Source: Loripinus fragilis (Eukaryota > Mollusca > Bivalvia > Lucinida > Lucinidae). Taken from it: a DNA stretch of 64,000 nt. Position 1 is the stretch's first letter, and the number at the start of each line of letters is the position of its first letter. Of the stretch, positions 22,501-37,500 are shown piece after piece. The DNA is taken from NCBI GenBank assembly GCA_964019695.1, contig OZ026522.1:61465811-61529810 (forward strand). Direction: 5' to 3'. The notes beneath the pieces were generated by a model. That model ran no database searches. It saw only the letters and a list, made by a program, of their open reading frames with translations, and was not told the DNA's origin. A program made the translations under genes and the position numbers.

Positions 22501-25500
22501 AATTGTTTCAGTGTCGATAAATTCCATTCTAAGTATCATTATAAAACATATTTTGCTTATTATTCTTTGCAATGATGATAGAGATCAAATGCTATGAGGT
22601 TATTGGCATGTGTTTCTTTATGTTATTCTTTTTAACTGTAAAATGCCAATGAAAGTTTTATTCCCAATTAAATATTCCCAAAACAGATGTCTGGTGACTT
22701 CTAAGGAGCACAGGCATTCACCATATTGGAGCACCTGATGATTTGATTGTGCTCATAGTTTTCCATCAGTTTGGGGTCATTCCTTAGTATTTAGAGTAAA
22801 TGTGTCCTGAAATGGTTATCTAATATGTACATTTACTAGCATAGCCCATTGGTTTAATATCTCTGATTTGCTTGATGGATATAAGATCCTAAGGTAGTTA
22901 ACTCGCCTGTTCTAGTGTAGAACCTATCTGTTAACTATGACAATTTGCTAAGACATAGATTGATTGCATATAGGGTAGGTGACTAACATTAATGTTTACA
23001 TCTACTGCTCGTAGATACAAGTACAATATATCAGATTGGATAGCACTTGTAACTGGTAACATACTCGAAATGTGTAGTTTTAATATGGCATTACTCTTGA
23101 AATAAAACTGAACTACTTTCCTTTCACTATATACAAGACAGTCCTCAATCAGTGTTAGTCTTCACAAATATTTACAAGGATATGGGTACAAGAGTGAGCA
23201 AGTTTATGCTTAAAATGCTTTCTGCAAGCTGCTGTCAGCAATGTTGTTCACATTTTCGATGGTTTTGCATATATTTTTAAGACTATCACAATAAGCCTAA
23301 TTTAGTAAACCTTTTAAAACTAACAAACAGACCATAACTCACTTTTCATAGGACATATATAAAACATTTACTAGGGTTACAAATAGCTCAACAAAATCAA
23401 ATAGTGCATAAACAAAACTTAAAACAAACTACCTTGTGAAAACGGAAAGCAAAGAAATCAGCTGCGTGTGACACTACTTTTTCAACATTCAGTTTAATCT
23501 GTGAGTTTCAGAGATGCAAACCATACTAGTGAATTTTGGGAGTTATGTTTTTGTTTTAGGCTTAAGAATAAAACAGTTAACTGATCTTTAAAATAAAGTA
23601 TCACTAACATTCGTCTGATTTGTTGTTTATGTTACCATGAAATCTGTTCAGATGTTTTACAAGACTTCTACATGGCTCAGTTAACCTTACCTCAACCAAC
23701 CTTAGTCTAAGATAATTATCAAGCAGAATAGTTTCTATCAGAATTGCTGCAGAATATAATAAGATAATCATCATTACAATATGATATGAAATCTAGTTCA
23801 ACAAAACATAGAAGATTTTAATGGGGACAGATGATAAATTAATTTTATAATGTAATTGTCAACAGTGAAAGTTAAAAGAATTTAGCATACAAGGATTTTT
23901 TTTAATACTAGATCTATGTAACATCCTATTTTTAGACATAAACCATGCTGGTTCTGTACTACTATGTTTTATTTGCAATCTTCAAAAACCTATACCTGCT
24001 ATAGAAGACACTAAGCACTACCCCTGCCTTAATTCCTGCCTTGCCACTAGATATATGAAATATTGCTATGCTATTTTAAGTGAATTATTGATATTAAGCC
24101 AATATTTAAATCATGATGTAGATTGCATGTTTATCGTTATGTACCATTGGTAGAAATCTGAAAACTGCAATTTGAATGTAAAAGAACCAAGCAAATTACA
24201 AAAAATAATTGAGTAAGACCAGGAAATGCCACATTCACATATTACAGACCAACCCATAGCACTCTTTTAAATGAAGTCTTATATAGAATAAAATGTGTGT
24301 AGTATATGTAAGCGAATTGTGGAGAGCAGACCCACATTTTATATAAGCCTAACAACAATTTACTACCTTTACCCATTTAGGTAAGGCACCCTTTGTTACC
24401 TACGTTACCTCATTAATATATATGTGCAGCAATTTAAGATCCATTATTGTTAATAGAGTTATAATTTGATTTCATTATGAAAGACATTTTGCCAATTCCA
24501 ATGCAATGTAAATAATAGAAAAATGAATCGGTAAGCAGCTCTGCATTGCATGCTGGAGCCAGTACAGATTAAATACTAATTAGCATATTTAAATATTTAC
24601 TTGATATCACTTCATTGCAAGTTAAAAGTTATAAACAACTTCAAATATATGAAAATGATCATTTTCAAATAGAATATAGATCAATATCATGTATATTTCA
24701 GGTCAGGTATCATGGTTTATTCTAATACATGTAATTTGTAAAGTCATTATCTACAATTTAGTATAAAATGTAACATACGTATCGCTGACGAGCAGAAATA
24801 CATATCACAGATGTATGCAATTGATTTTTATGTCTAGTTTAAACATCTAATGCTTAAACTGTTTCACTTTTACTATAAAAATAAATCAACATTAGCCTTG
24901 CACTGTGTGTACTATTATTTTCAATGCCAGTAGGGTAACGTTGATTACATGTGATTTATAGAAATATGACCACAGAAAAAATATTAAATTATGGGTTTTC
25001 TAAGGCCCCAAGACATGTCCCAAACTGAAAATAGTTTTACTTTCTGAGAGGTGCAGCAAACTCTCAAAGTAGCCCATATATCTCAGTTTAGCCCAATAGA
25101 AGGAGAATTTCCGACAGAATTGCACAAAAATTACGATGTTTGTCTTTGTAAAATCCATAAAAGGATGCTTCCAAAGGGGCTCCTTTAATGATAAACATGT
25201 TGATTTAAGCCTTCTGAAAGACTTCTACCCTTTTAGAGTTTAAAAAGCATCTTGTTGTTGGACCAGAGAAAAAAAGAAACACAGTTTGTAAAAATGCTCC
25301 GATTTTTGCACTTGATGACCTTTGACCCCATTTTAAAGTCGACATATGAACATTTAGTTATAAAAATCATTTTCTCAATGTTTTTCAGACTTCTAACTAT
25401 AAGCATACAAAATTTGGCTTGAAATGAAATATGTTTACATATAAAAAGATGAAGTTGTTTTACAGTAGTACATATTTTCTCATTTTTGCACTCAATGACC

Positions 25501-28500
25501 TTTGACCTAATTTCTGGCCTTCATATGCAATTTCAGACTTGGCATCCACCCCTATGGCTTTGTACACATGCTAAATATTATTTTAAAAGTGGTCTAACAA
25601 ATGTACTCAAAAATGCCAACAAAACCAAAAATATGCATCTTTTTTCGATTCGGATTGCCAACTATTATAGTTTTATGCTAAAAAAGTTTTCTATACCTAC
25701 TCTGGATATTGCAACATATGGTTCTTTACAGTACCCACATTATATGTTTTTCAAAGTTTTACATATCTTACTCTATAGGCTGAGAACATTTGAATGATAC
25801 ACAGTATACCTACTCTGGATATCCCAACATAGAGCTGGTAGTTTTATAGTGTCTATCTTGCAGTGCCAGTACTCTATTAACACGATCTTCCTCTGTCTCG
25901 TCTTTTATCTCATCTGTCTCCTCCATCTCCTTTGATGATTTCTTATCTAGCTTCTTCAGTTTCAACTCTTTTACACTCCAGTCCAAATCCCATAACCAGG
26001 GATCACTCTTGTATCTGTAATTACAGTAAAACCTATCTTAAGCGGCCACTCAAAAATAGACAAAACAAAGGTCTTAAAGACAGATGGTAGCTTAATGCAG
26101 GTTCAAAGTATTGCAGAATGCTCCCCTTGGAGCATTCTGAAATACTTTTGACCTGCAAAAGGTGATAATCAGTATTGAAAAACGATTTTGGTCTTCTTTT
26201 GAGTGGCTGCTTAGGACAGGTTTTACTGTATTGCATAAAAATAGTGCAGCATGCTTTTAAGTCATGTTTCAACCGATACAAACCCATGTATTAACATGGC
26301 AATTAAAGTGCTGTTAATACATGGATTAGGTACCTTAAATACACTAGTACTGGGCCACTGCATCAGAAACATTACCAAATAAGTGGTTTGGTGAGAATTC
26401 TTTCAAAATGGTGGAAAAACAAAGATCAATAATGTAGAGGCAACTCAGTCAACTAAACACAATAAACTATAGCTGCAACTGCAGAAATCGGACGCATTTA
26501 TATAGAGGATCTTACATGAGTGCTCATGTTTTATTCAATTTATTAAACGAGTTGGGAAAAAGAGATAAAATGCGAGGCTTGCCGAGCATTTTATCTATTT
26601 TTCGCAACAAGTTTAATAAATTCAATAAAAACAAGAGCACGAATGTTAGATTCTATTTATCATATGACATTAAGATTACTTTAAAATCTCATTTCTGCCG
26701 TAAAAACGTTATACTTTTGTCATTATGTACGCAACGTTGTTATGGACGTCATAACGTTTCCCGAAAATCGATAACCACTAGTGGTTTACAGATTTTATTG
26801 CATGGTGTTATTTCACTCCCAGACGCGACGTCATATGATAAACCATTATAATGCTTTATTCTAATGCACTTGTAAATGCAATGAGATGTCTGATTGTATA
26901 ACGTCATAAATTTGCAACAGTATATCCTGTGATATACTGTTGCATATCTGACGTCATTACGTAATGTCGCTTTTCATTGGTTGATAAGTGAATATATGCA
27001 GCTGGCAAGCGGTTTTATGCAGCTGGCAGCCACTGGACGTATAGGCGCAACGAAGTACATTTTCACTGTCTTTTTAAAGGGAAAATGTTACTTGAGCATT
27101 AGAATGGGGATGATTATATTCAAAATTTTCATTTGCAGAGGTGTATCTTCGGATATACGTTAGGAAATCGGGTTTTACGGCTCCGCTTACGCGTCGTCGT
27201 AAAACTAAATTTCAGACAGTAAATCCGACGATATTCCTCTAAAAGAAAATTTTGAATACAGTTATCCCTTAATTTTATGACAGCTGATCATTTATCTCTG
27301 TTATATTTGGCTTGCCCCTGAAACACAAATTTAAATGGAAACGTCCATACACCAGTTGACAGTGAAACGGCAACAAATTTTACTTTAGCAATACTTTTCG
27401 TAAATTTAGGTGGATATATTGTTGAATTTATGAAATAATAATAATCAATCATTGTTTTCAATGTATTGACATTCGCCCTCAGTGTTAAAAACATCTCCCT
27501 CAGGACCTGACGAACTTTGATGCATGAAAAAACATGTTTGATCCCTAAATTGGAAAAGATTATGTAGCAATTTGTTCTAAGCTTTTAGTCACTACTGTAT
27601 TTACCCTGAATCAGACAGAAACAAATGAGTGGACAATGTAGAACCTGATCAGACCAGATCGCAGTTTTAACTATCGTTATGACTGCAGAGGTTTTCAAAA
27701 ATACAGTGCATGGGGGAAAGTTCACAACAATTCAATAAGCTTGACCTTTAGAATTTATAATCTTAAAACTTGCAATATGTCTACAAAATATTAAAAATTT
27801 CAAAATTTAAATTGATTGCAATCACCAATAAATTTAAATCAAAAACCAACCCAAGCACCCACAAAAAAGAAGTGCCCAAATACGCACCTAGCATAACAAA
27901 GTAAATTAAGAATACCCACATACTAGACATCCCCAACACCCGACTTACAAAAATGAGGGCATATTTTTTTATTTGGAAAATGAAAATAAAGAACACAAAG
28001 ATCAGGAATAGATACAATCAAGTACCACATCTGAACAAGACTTTCTTGTTTTGAATCATGGACACATTTCTGAATCCAGCTAAATGTGAGATAATCATAA
28101 TGTATGCCCTTTATAAATTTATTAAGCAAACACCTGTCTTAATTAAGTAAGGAAAATAAAAACCTGTTTGGTTCTTAAGAACAGTTCTTGCTTAGTTTGC
28201 ATAGTTGCTTTAGCATCTTAAAATAATTGAGCCGCGGCATGAGATTTCCAACAATGTGGTATGTGTGACCAGCAAAGCCTCAGATCAGCTTGCGCATACG
28301 CGCAGTCTGATCAGAACCTTTGCTAGTCGCTTGAATATTCTATAACTGTTAACCTACTGACTGAACAGCATTTGGAGTTTCTAAGCTTAAGAGGAGGCTG
28401 CACAGGCTCGTCTGAGTCTACACTTGTCAAAATGCCACATTGTTGGAAATCACATGTCATGGCTCATATATCTTTTGGGGAAATATTTTTCTCAAAAATT

Positions 28501-31500
28501 AGAAGAAGAACAAACACTTCAATAATTGAGAATTAAAAAGTATTTGCATTCCAAATTCATGCTAGCCAATTCCCTGTTAATACCTACTCGTCATTATGAA
28601 TATATTCACAAGCATTGTTAGCCAGCCTCTTTAGGAGCTGTTTAGATTCTTTCTGCATATCCTGGTATATTGTGTTAGACTGGTTTATATAGCGACCCCA
28701 GTTCTGGTTCACTGGCAAGTAACTGGTACCCATCTCTAGCATACCAGCTAGTGTCACAGGGTGAGGGAATCTGAAAACAAAGTTTAGTAGGGAGATAGCA
28801 CAGGGGCCAGTCCAGCTTAACCCTTAATGCGCCAATTGCAACAAAAGTTGTCTGCTTTTCTCGTCTGCTGAAATGTTTAAGAAGCCTCTATGGCAAACAG
28901 AGTTGACCCAGATCAGACTGCTCCTAGGAGCAGTCTGTTCTGGGTCCACGCTGTTTGCTTCTATACTTAATTAGTCAGTAATGTTAGGCAATTATTTGCA
29001 GCAGACAACTTCAGCAGACGACATTTTCAGGTGCATTTTTTTCTTGGCGCTTTAAGGGTTATAACAATATGCCATCTCACTAAATTTTAATGAAACAGAC
29101 TATAAAATGAGCCATGGCATGAGATTTCCAACTATGTGGCATTTTGACATGTGTAGACTTGACCGAGCCTCTGCAGCCTCCTTTTAAGCTTAGAAACTCC
29201 AAATGATGTTCAGTCAGTAGCTTAGCCATCATAGATTACTCAAGTTGCTAGCAAAGGCTCTGATCAGACTGCGCGTATGCGCAGGCTGATCTGAGGCTTT
29301 GCTGGTGGCACATACCACATTATTGGAAATCTCATGCATTGGCTCAAATAAAAAAAATTGTTTCTTGATAAATCAGTATTTCATTTTTTAGCAATTGTTT
29401 GCGTGAAACTCTGGCTAGAACCCTCCAAAGACGACTGGTATCGGGACAGTTGTTTCCCTTGTTACACTTATTACTTTTGTCCCTGTGGGAGATAGTGGCA
29501 TGATGATTAACCCTTTTCAGACCAATGAAATTAGTGCAGACCCTGATGAAATGCCACATTATGCGGCATTTCATCTGGGTCTTCATTGTTTGTAAAAGAA
29601 CCAGTTTAGGGGTTTCCGGTCAACAAAGGATTCAGAACATTACTTATTTAGGAGCTCCAAATAAGGACAAAGACTATTTGGGTCCTTGATGCGAGAAAAT
29701 CTGTCTTCAGGGTTTCTGACAAAGAGAGACTCAAACCAGTCTGCTCAGCTACAGAGACTAGCTAAATATCAAACTTTTGCATGTAGCAAGTGGAGTCATA
29801 ATACTTGCCAGAAAATGAATAACAAAGGCGCTGGCTGATCAGACTGCACAAAATTTGAAATGCACAGGCTGGTCTGCACCATTGTTGATTGCATACAATA
29901 ACGTCAGGTTTTCTCACGTCAAGGCCCATTTCAGCATTGTTTTAAGTAATGCAATCAAATTTAAATTTAGCGCTAAAATTCCAATCTGTAATTTCAACAT
30001 TGATATAGTGATAATTTAAAGATAAAATGATCAATTGTGTTTAGACAATCTGAAAACTAATCAAAGAAGCTATTATAATCTCCTTAATTCAGCATTTTGA
30101 GGCTGACTTTATATGGAAAGTCAGCCTCAAAATCCTGAATTCAGGGTTAATCCTGAAAACTTTCACCAACGGCACACTTGACACATACAGTGAAATTCAA
30201 GCATGATGACCCTTATCTTTAAGTGACATTGGATGTTACCCAGTGAGTGTAATTTTTGGTATGAACCACCAGCCATACTTAACTCATTGCCTCCTAGTGT
30301 CATCTGCTCACCTTTTCAAACAGATTGGACTCAGATCAGGCCCAACAAAATGTCGAGCTTGATCTGGATCGAATCTGTTTGACACTCAGATGGTATTCCT
30401 GAAAGAATTTTTCGAAAAAAGTGATTTTTGAAGAAAAAAAATCAGCAGACAATAAAAAAGCATGAAAAATATCCCAGGCGGCAAATAGTTAATGTATGCA
30501 TGCAGGGAAGGTCACATAGGTCCAGTTAAGCAAATTTTTTAAACGTAAAATTGTTATTTTTTCTTACCAATCAGTTTAAACATATGTTTTGGGTGCTAAA
30601 AGAACCATTCTGTTGAGACAGTTCTTTTGAGTTACACCTCAAATGACAGACAGGTTATTTTTTACCTGTTTTGACGACTGATATTGGGTCTTGTTCCCCA
30701 TGGCAAAAAGTATGGGTTTTTCCAATATCAAGGAGAAAATTCCCAAGTCAAGGAGCAAATAATTACATCGGCATTTTGTGACATCTTGACTGCACTGCCT
30801 TTCAGCAAATTGTATGTTTGCATTCCAAATTTTCAAATGTGCATATGAATGGGAATGTGAACCAGATTTTTTTTATTATTATTATTTTATTATATCATAT
30901 GGTGAGAGTTTTTCCCAATTTTTGTATAAAATGAAGCTTCTTGGGGTCGGGTCATGTTCCCAAGATGCTGAGAAAAACCCTGGATTCACCTGAAATATCA
31001 TGCCTTATTTCCTTTAAAATCATGGGTAAACTACTGCAGTCATGAATGCTGTATTAAGAGCTAGCTATGAGTCAATATCTAATTTTGTTACCTTTTATTG
31101 AATTCTGGCCAAAGAACTTTGAAAACTTTCAACGTGGCTTCAACATCACTGGAACAATAGTCCATCAAATCCTGCAAAAAAAAATTAAGTTAACCCTTTT
31201 CCCACCATTCATGATGATTTCAGTCTGCTTGCTTTCCTACTGATTTACTTTGGTTGCCTATATTGCAAATACAGTGCAGTGCCTTTATAACCCTATGCTT
31301 CATGTTCATCATAGGAATGGACTGTGTCTTAAGTGAATTGTGTTATATAGGGACAATTTTTCAAAGGAATTATAGGAAAATGACCATTTTATGGTCATTT
31401 TCTTAGAATTCCTTTGTAAAATTCCATGATAAAAAAATTGGGAGCCATAACATGACCATGTTATATCCAAATCTATGTTATAATGAGTTGTGTTGTAAAG

Positions 31501-34500
31501 GAACTGTACTGGAATACATTATGGACTCAGATCAGACTGCTCCCCTTGAAAGTAATAGTTTGAATGAAGAGTATTTAAATATATGCAGCAGACATAATAA
31601 GCAGGCAACATTTACAAGACAAAGAATATTGGCAGAATAAGGTTTAACCCATTGTATACAAATGGATTCTCCTGTACCGATTGTAGACCAAGGATGGGAT
31701 CATCCATTTAATATTTAAGGGGTCACAGGTCAGAATTTCTTTTCATCTTAGCAAAAGGAAAGACCCTGATATATTCTGCGATATTTAGTCTTTGCTGTTT
31801 GCAATTTACCAGTTTCAAGTAAGGTAAATGTTCTAAAATATCGAACACTAGTTGCCTGCCAAAAAAGGCCTAGACAAACAGAGCAGACCCAGATCAGACT
31901 GCTTATGAACAAAACTGACTAACAACGGAGGCTCTAGAAAGGGAAAATGACTTGTAATGGTGCAGTAGAAAAAAGTCCCTCACATCAGTTGAAGACAACA
32001 GCACCAAAGTCAGCCAATAAACAATAATTATAATTACAGTCTGATCAAGATTGTTTGTTTTTGCTTGTTTGGATTAATTATTAATGCTTTTGTTGTCTTC
32101 TGCTGACTTTTTTCACAATTAACTTTTTCAAAAAATTCTTTCAAGAAAACTATTAGAGTGTCAAACGGTTTGGATCCAGATCAGGACCAACGGTCCTGAT
32201 CTGGGTCCAAACTATTTGAAAAAGTTATCAGCAGATGACAAAAGTCGTGGCTAGTAAGGAAGGACTTATATCTTTGCCTTTCGGGGCTAAGATCACAAGT
32301 TGTAATAGTAGTGTCAGAATGTGCCTGTATAAAATAGCCTGACTTGACCTACCTGAAACTGCTCCCTGACATCTTCCATATTGCCCTCAACAAAGACCTC
32401 TCTAGTAGCTTTCTTAAGCGGCTCCCCACCACAGTGTAGCTGGTAAACATCGTTTAGATTGTTTAGGGTGCTCACTTCCTTCCAGTCATCAGGCTGCAAG
32501 GAAATGTTAAATGTAAATGAGAGTTCTGCAGGCCTCCGGATGAGAGTGTGTACAGTAAACCCTGTGTAAAACAGCCACTCTCAAGGTCTGAAAATTGGTT
32601 TCAAGACCAATTATCGCTTAATGCAGGTCAAAAGTATTGCAGAATGCTCCATTCTGCAATACTTCCGACCTTCATTAAGCTACCATTTGTCATTAAGATC
32701 TTTGTTTTGTCTTTTTTGAGTGGTTGTTTTACACAGGTTTTACTGTAATTGAAAATTTATTTTCTTATTTCTCAAACAAAACATATGTTGTGGGTACTCA
32801 AAAGAACTGTCTTGATCAGATGGTTCTGTTGGGCACCCAGAACACATGTTTAAACTGATGACTAAGAAACTATTAACATTTTTATGTTCAAAAAAGTCAC
32901 TTAAATGGACCTATTACGTTCAATCCCAGAAAACCTGGATGCAGAAAAGAACATTAAGCTAAAACTGAATATATCCATTTTTTGAAAACAGTGTAGAACT
33001 AGATCAGACGGTATAATAGCATGCTGGTTAATTAAAGGCTTTAACGCATATCCAATAAGAACAAAACTTTTATTTGCAGTACTCCTCCAGATAAAAGTGC
33101 ATAATTTTTTTTTTAAATTATTTTTTTTTCTTTCTAAACTAAACGTTTGTTGTGGGTACTCAAAAGAGCCGTCTCAATGAGCACCAAAACATATGTTTAA
33201 ACTGATGGGTAAGAAAATAATAACAATTCTACGCTAACATTTTCTCAACTGGACCTATGATGTGCTGTCCCATTTTAAGGATGACAATAGCCCATTTTGA
33301 TATTGAGCTAAAAAAAGCTTCCTATTAAAATCTTTCTACTCTCATTGTCCTAAAACACTTACAATGATTCTGTCATGGTGTTTCTGGTTCCACTCTCGCA
33401 CTTCCTTTCTCTGACTGTTAGTCTGAGAGGCCTTGTAGAGTAGCCGCTGAAAGTTTGTCAACCCACACACAGCGATATGAAGGGACATGGTATCTAGAAA
33501 TCTTGTGTTAGTTTTCTATAAGAAAAGACATGTAGAATATCTAGCTTCCACAATAACAACACAAGCAGAGAATTATTGCTTGGTTGCTATTGCTTAACAG
33601 GGTTCATACAAGCAAAATTGTGTAAATTCAAGGACTTTTCAAGGACTTCTAAGACTTTCCTACTGTTTTCAAGGACTGAAAACTGGGGAAAAAAATACTG
33701 ATTTACATTTTTAAATTCCACTTTGAAAATGCTAGTCTAAGAGTCCATTACTGAAGATATTAGTTTAAGAACATTAGTATAAAAATGTGATGCCATTATT
33801 TGGTGCAGCATATGCTGCACCAAATAAAAGCACCACAATTGTATATTGATTTAAGTCCCAAAACACTGCTGAATCCTGTAAATGGAATCATTCAAGGACT
33901 TTTCAAGGCCTTATAGTGCTTTTCATGTACTTTTGAGGCTAATTTATTTTCAAGGACTTTTCAACAAAATCATGTATATTCAAGTACTTTTAAAGCATGT
34001 GAGAACCCTGATTCAGAACTATGCCAAAATGGAAGAAAAAATACTTCCATTTCAAACATGGGAATAGAGGAAAACAAAGCAGAAAATCCCTGGATCTCCA
34101 AGAGTTCTTTGTTATCTATCACAAAATATAATATGACATTTTACGTTTACCAAATTGGGCATATGGGGTTCTTGCCGAACACAATGTACTGTTACATAGA
34201 AATTGTGATTATTTTCTTATCCATCAGTTTAAACATATGTTTTGGGTGCTCAAAAGAGTTTTCCACAACATATGTTTTGGTTGAGAAATAAGAATAATCA
34301 TTTGTAACTACACACTCTTATTTGAAGGCCAGACTTGTCTAATTAGTCAAATTTTACATAAACCAAATGCAATCATCATTACACAGCAATTCTGATAATA
34401 ATCCTTCCAACCAGTCAACCAAAATAATTTCTTGTGAGCAACACCCTTGAGCCTTCAGTGTTAAGAAAGTGCTTAGAAGTGTGGTAGCTCAGTGGCTAGT

Positions 34501-37500
34501 GCACTTGCCTCACGGCGAGGAAAATTTGTGTGTCCGAACAGGCTTTCTCTAGTGTCATTTGCAGGCTTGACACTAGATAAGTGCATGGTCCTCCGGATCC
34601 GTACGTTAACTGGATGTCCCCTGTGCAGGGAAAGTCACCCCTTGTGCAGGTTAAAGAACCCTATGGTAATTTAGATATGGTCACTTGTAGGCTTTCATCC
34701 TGCAACCAGGAGTGAACAAAGTACACCTGCCGATAATACTCGAAAGAGGGTCTGGCAGTATATAAAGAAAGAGAAAGAAGTTTGAGCCAGGCTACCTTGA
34801 TCCAACTTAGTTTTTATTGTCTGTTTAACCCTTTACCTCATAGAGACGTCTTTTAAGGCTTATGTAAACAGAGCAGACTCAGATCAGGGTCTACTCTGTC
34901 TGCTTATGGAAATATGATATATCTGATCCTACACTAGTGGACCTGACAATTAATTTCTTTGTTCTATGTTCCATGTAATTATTCATAGTGGGTGGAGCAT
35001 AGCATTAATATTCATGAAGGAAAGGGTTAAATAAAATAGCAATCAAGTCCTATGTTTACCTTGATAAAATATTGCTCTTTCACAAAGGATCTATCAAAGC
35101 CGACATTATGTCCTATGACGATGCGCTTGTTGCCAGGTCTAGAGCTGGTCATACCAGTCTTTTTCTCCAGCGGAATCAGATCAGACACATGAAGACCTTC
35201 TGACCAATGAAACTTGTCCGAGGTCAGATTCTCACTACACCAGGAATACCTGAAATTTATAGAGAAAAGAATATTGCAAATGCCTTTAGGTAAGAGTGTG
35301 TACATGTATTTAAAAATTAATTTTCTTCTCTCTCAACCAAAACATATGTTGTGGGTGCTCAAAAGAACCGTCTCAATGAGACGGTTCTTTTGAGTACCCA
35401 AAACAAATGCTAAAACTGATGGATAAGAAAGTACATGTATTCACAAATTTAGGCTCAAATTATTTGTTTATCTTGACCGATGTTGCAAGCAATAATGAAG
35501 TCCTTTGCATGCCGCATTACCCATTTATGTAGAATGGGACTTTTCATACCGAGCACGGTATTTCCTTATTTGGGAACAATACATCAATCAGACTCAACAC
35601 AACTGAAGATAATGTAATTGCAACTTGCTAAATGGTAGGAAAATCTTATTGTAAAATGTAACTTTTCTAAGGATTTTACAAAATATTCTCGACAGAAAAA
35701 TCATAATTTAATAATTTCCAGTTTTGGCTGAATGAAATATTTTTTTACATGACATCCTGAGACAGAATTATCACTGCAAAGAAATGCATTTTTTGATCCT
35801 TAAAGTGGTATTCATGACAAATGTTGTCTGTTGGGGGTATGATGTTTTTAAAAAAAAAATCTATTTCCTATATGTATAATACAAAAAGTGACCATTTTAG
35901 CCCCAAAGTAAAGCCGTACATTTATGAAAATAGGAAATCAAATGCAAAATCATAAAATAGAGACCAACAGCGAGTTTATATATGAAGATGGAAGTATTTG
36001 ATCGACTTTAATTTTTATCAAAATTATAGGCAGCAATACACTGTGATTCCCATTACCACCATCAGAGGTCCTTCCTTTATAAAGTTGTTCCTTTATAACA
36101 CAGTTCACTTATAGCATGGTCCATTCCTATATGAACCCTCCCCAGAATAGCATTATCTAGGGACTGCACTGGTAAGAGTGCATAATCAAAAATAATTTTT
36201 TGTATTTCTCAACCAAACCTTAAGTTGTGGGTACTCAAAATATCTGTCTCATTGAGACCGTTCTTTTCCAAAACAAATTTTGAAGCTGATTTAAAAAAAA
36301 TTATCACATTTTTATGCTCAAAATAGTTTGCTTAACTGGACTCATGTGCCAATCCAGAAAGTTATGTCAGAGGGGGTCCAAATGTTTTTTTAGTTGATGA
36401 GGGGGAGAGAGGATCCAAATAACACTTTAAGCAGGGCCATCATCTGCCCCCAGCGAAACGCCATTTAAATGGCGTTCCCTGGCGTACCGATGATGGCCTA
36501 ACATTGAATGCTGGCTTGGTTGGTAGCAATGTGATTTTTAGGGAATCCGGACCAATATTGCTGTGATTTTTCAGGGGGGTCTGGTCCATACCCCCTGTCC
36601 CCCTCTGGATCTACGCATGGGACTTATGACTTATTTCACTTACCAATATTTATCTGTTACAGCCGTTGCCATAGTAGGATAATTTCCCTCCTGCACCAAA
36701 CATTCAATATCAAAAACAAAAACCTCTTCGTCTGGAAAATCCACCGGAATAGCCTCCCCTTTTGATCCATATTTAGTCCACCCAGCAGTATATTCCCATT
36801 TCTTTGGTTTATCTGGCATTTTACTATTGACAATTTTTTCCACAAGTTTAATATAGTCCTCTGTCTGCTTTCTTCCTAAATGTCTAAAGTGGTCATCGAT
36901 ATTTTTACCGAACAATTTCGGTAGATCAAAGTCCAGATCGTCAAGAACAGTTCCTTCTCTGCCCCACAGATTGTGATCAGACAAATGTTCTTCAATGGCA
37001 TCAAACTGTCTCATGTGCTCATCTGTCTCTGCTTTTCTGGAAGATCCTTCATCTGGACGTTGGGGTGTTTTCACGCTACCAGATGTTCTAGCCTCTTGCT
37101 TAAAAATCTGCTTGTACAACGCTTCTGAGAGCATCTAAAAAAATGATGTAATAAACTGCTCAAATATTCAAGTTTTTGCATCCTGGGTAATTTTTCATGT
37201 TTTTTTTGTTGTCATCTGATTTTTGGACCAGTAGTTTAAGAGGAGATGCCATTTAAAGAAAAGTTTTACAGATGAATGACGCAAGACAGACGAAGACTGA
37301 CCACAATAACTCATCTTGAGCCTTTGGCTCAGCTGAGCTAAAAATTACAAAATTTGAGCAATGGGCTTTGGCAGTGATTGTAGACTCCAAAATTTAATTC
37401 AATACTTTAGTCCTCTTAAACAACATTTTATTATAATATGACGATACTGTTATTCTGTGGATCGTCATGTCATAAATAATGTTATGACCACATGTTACAT

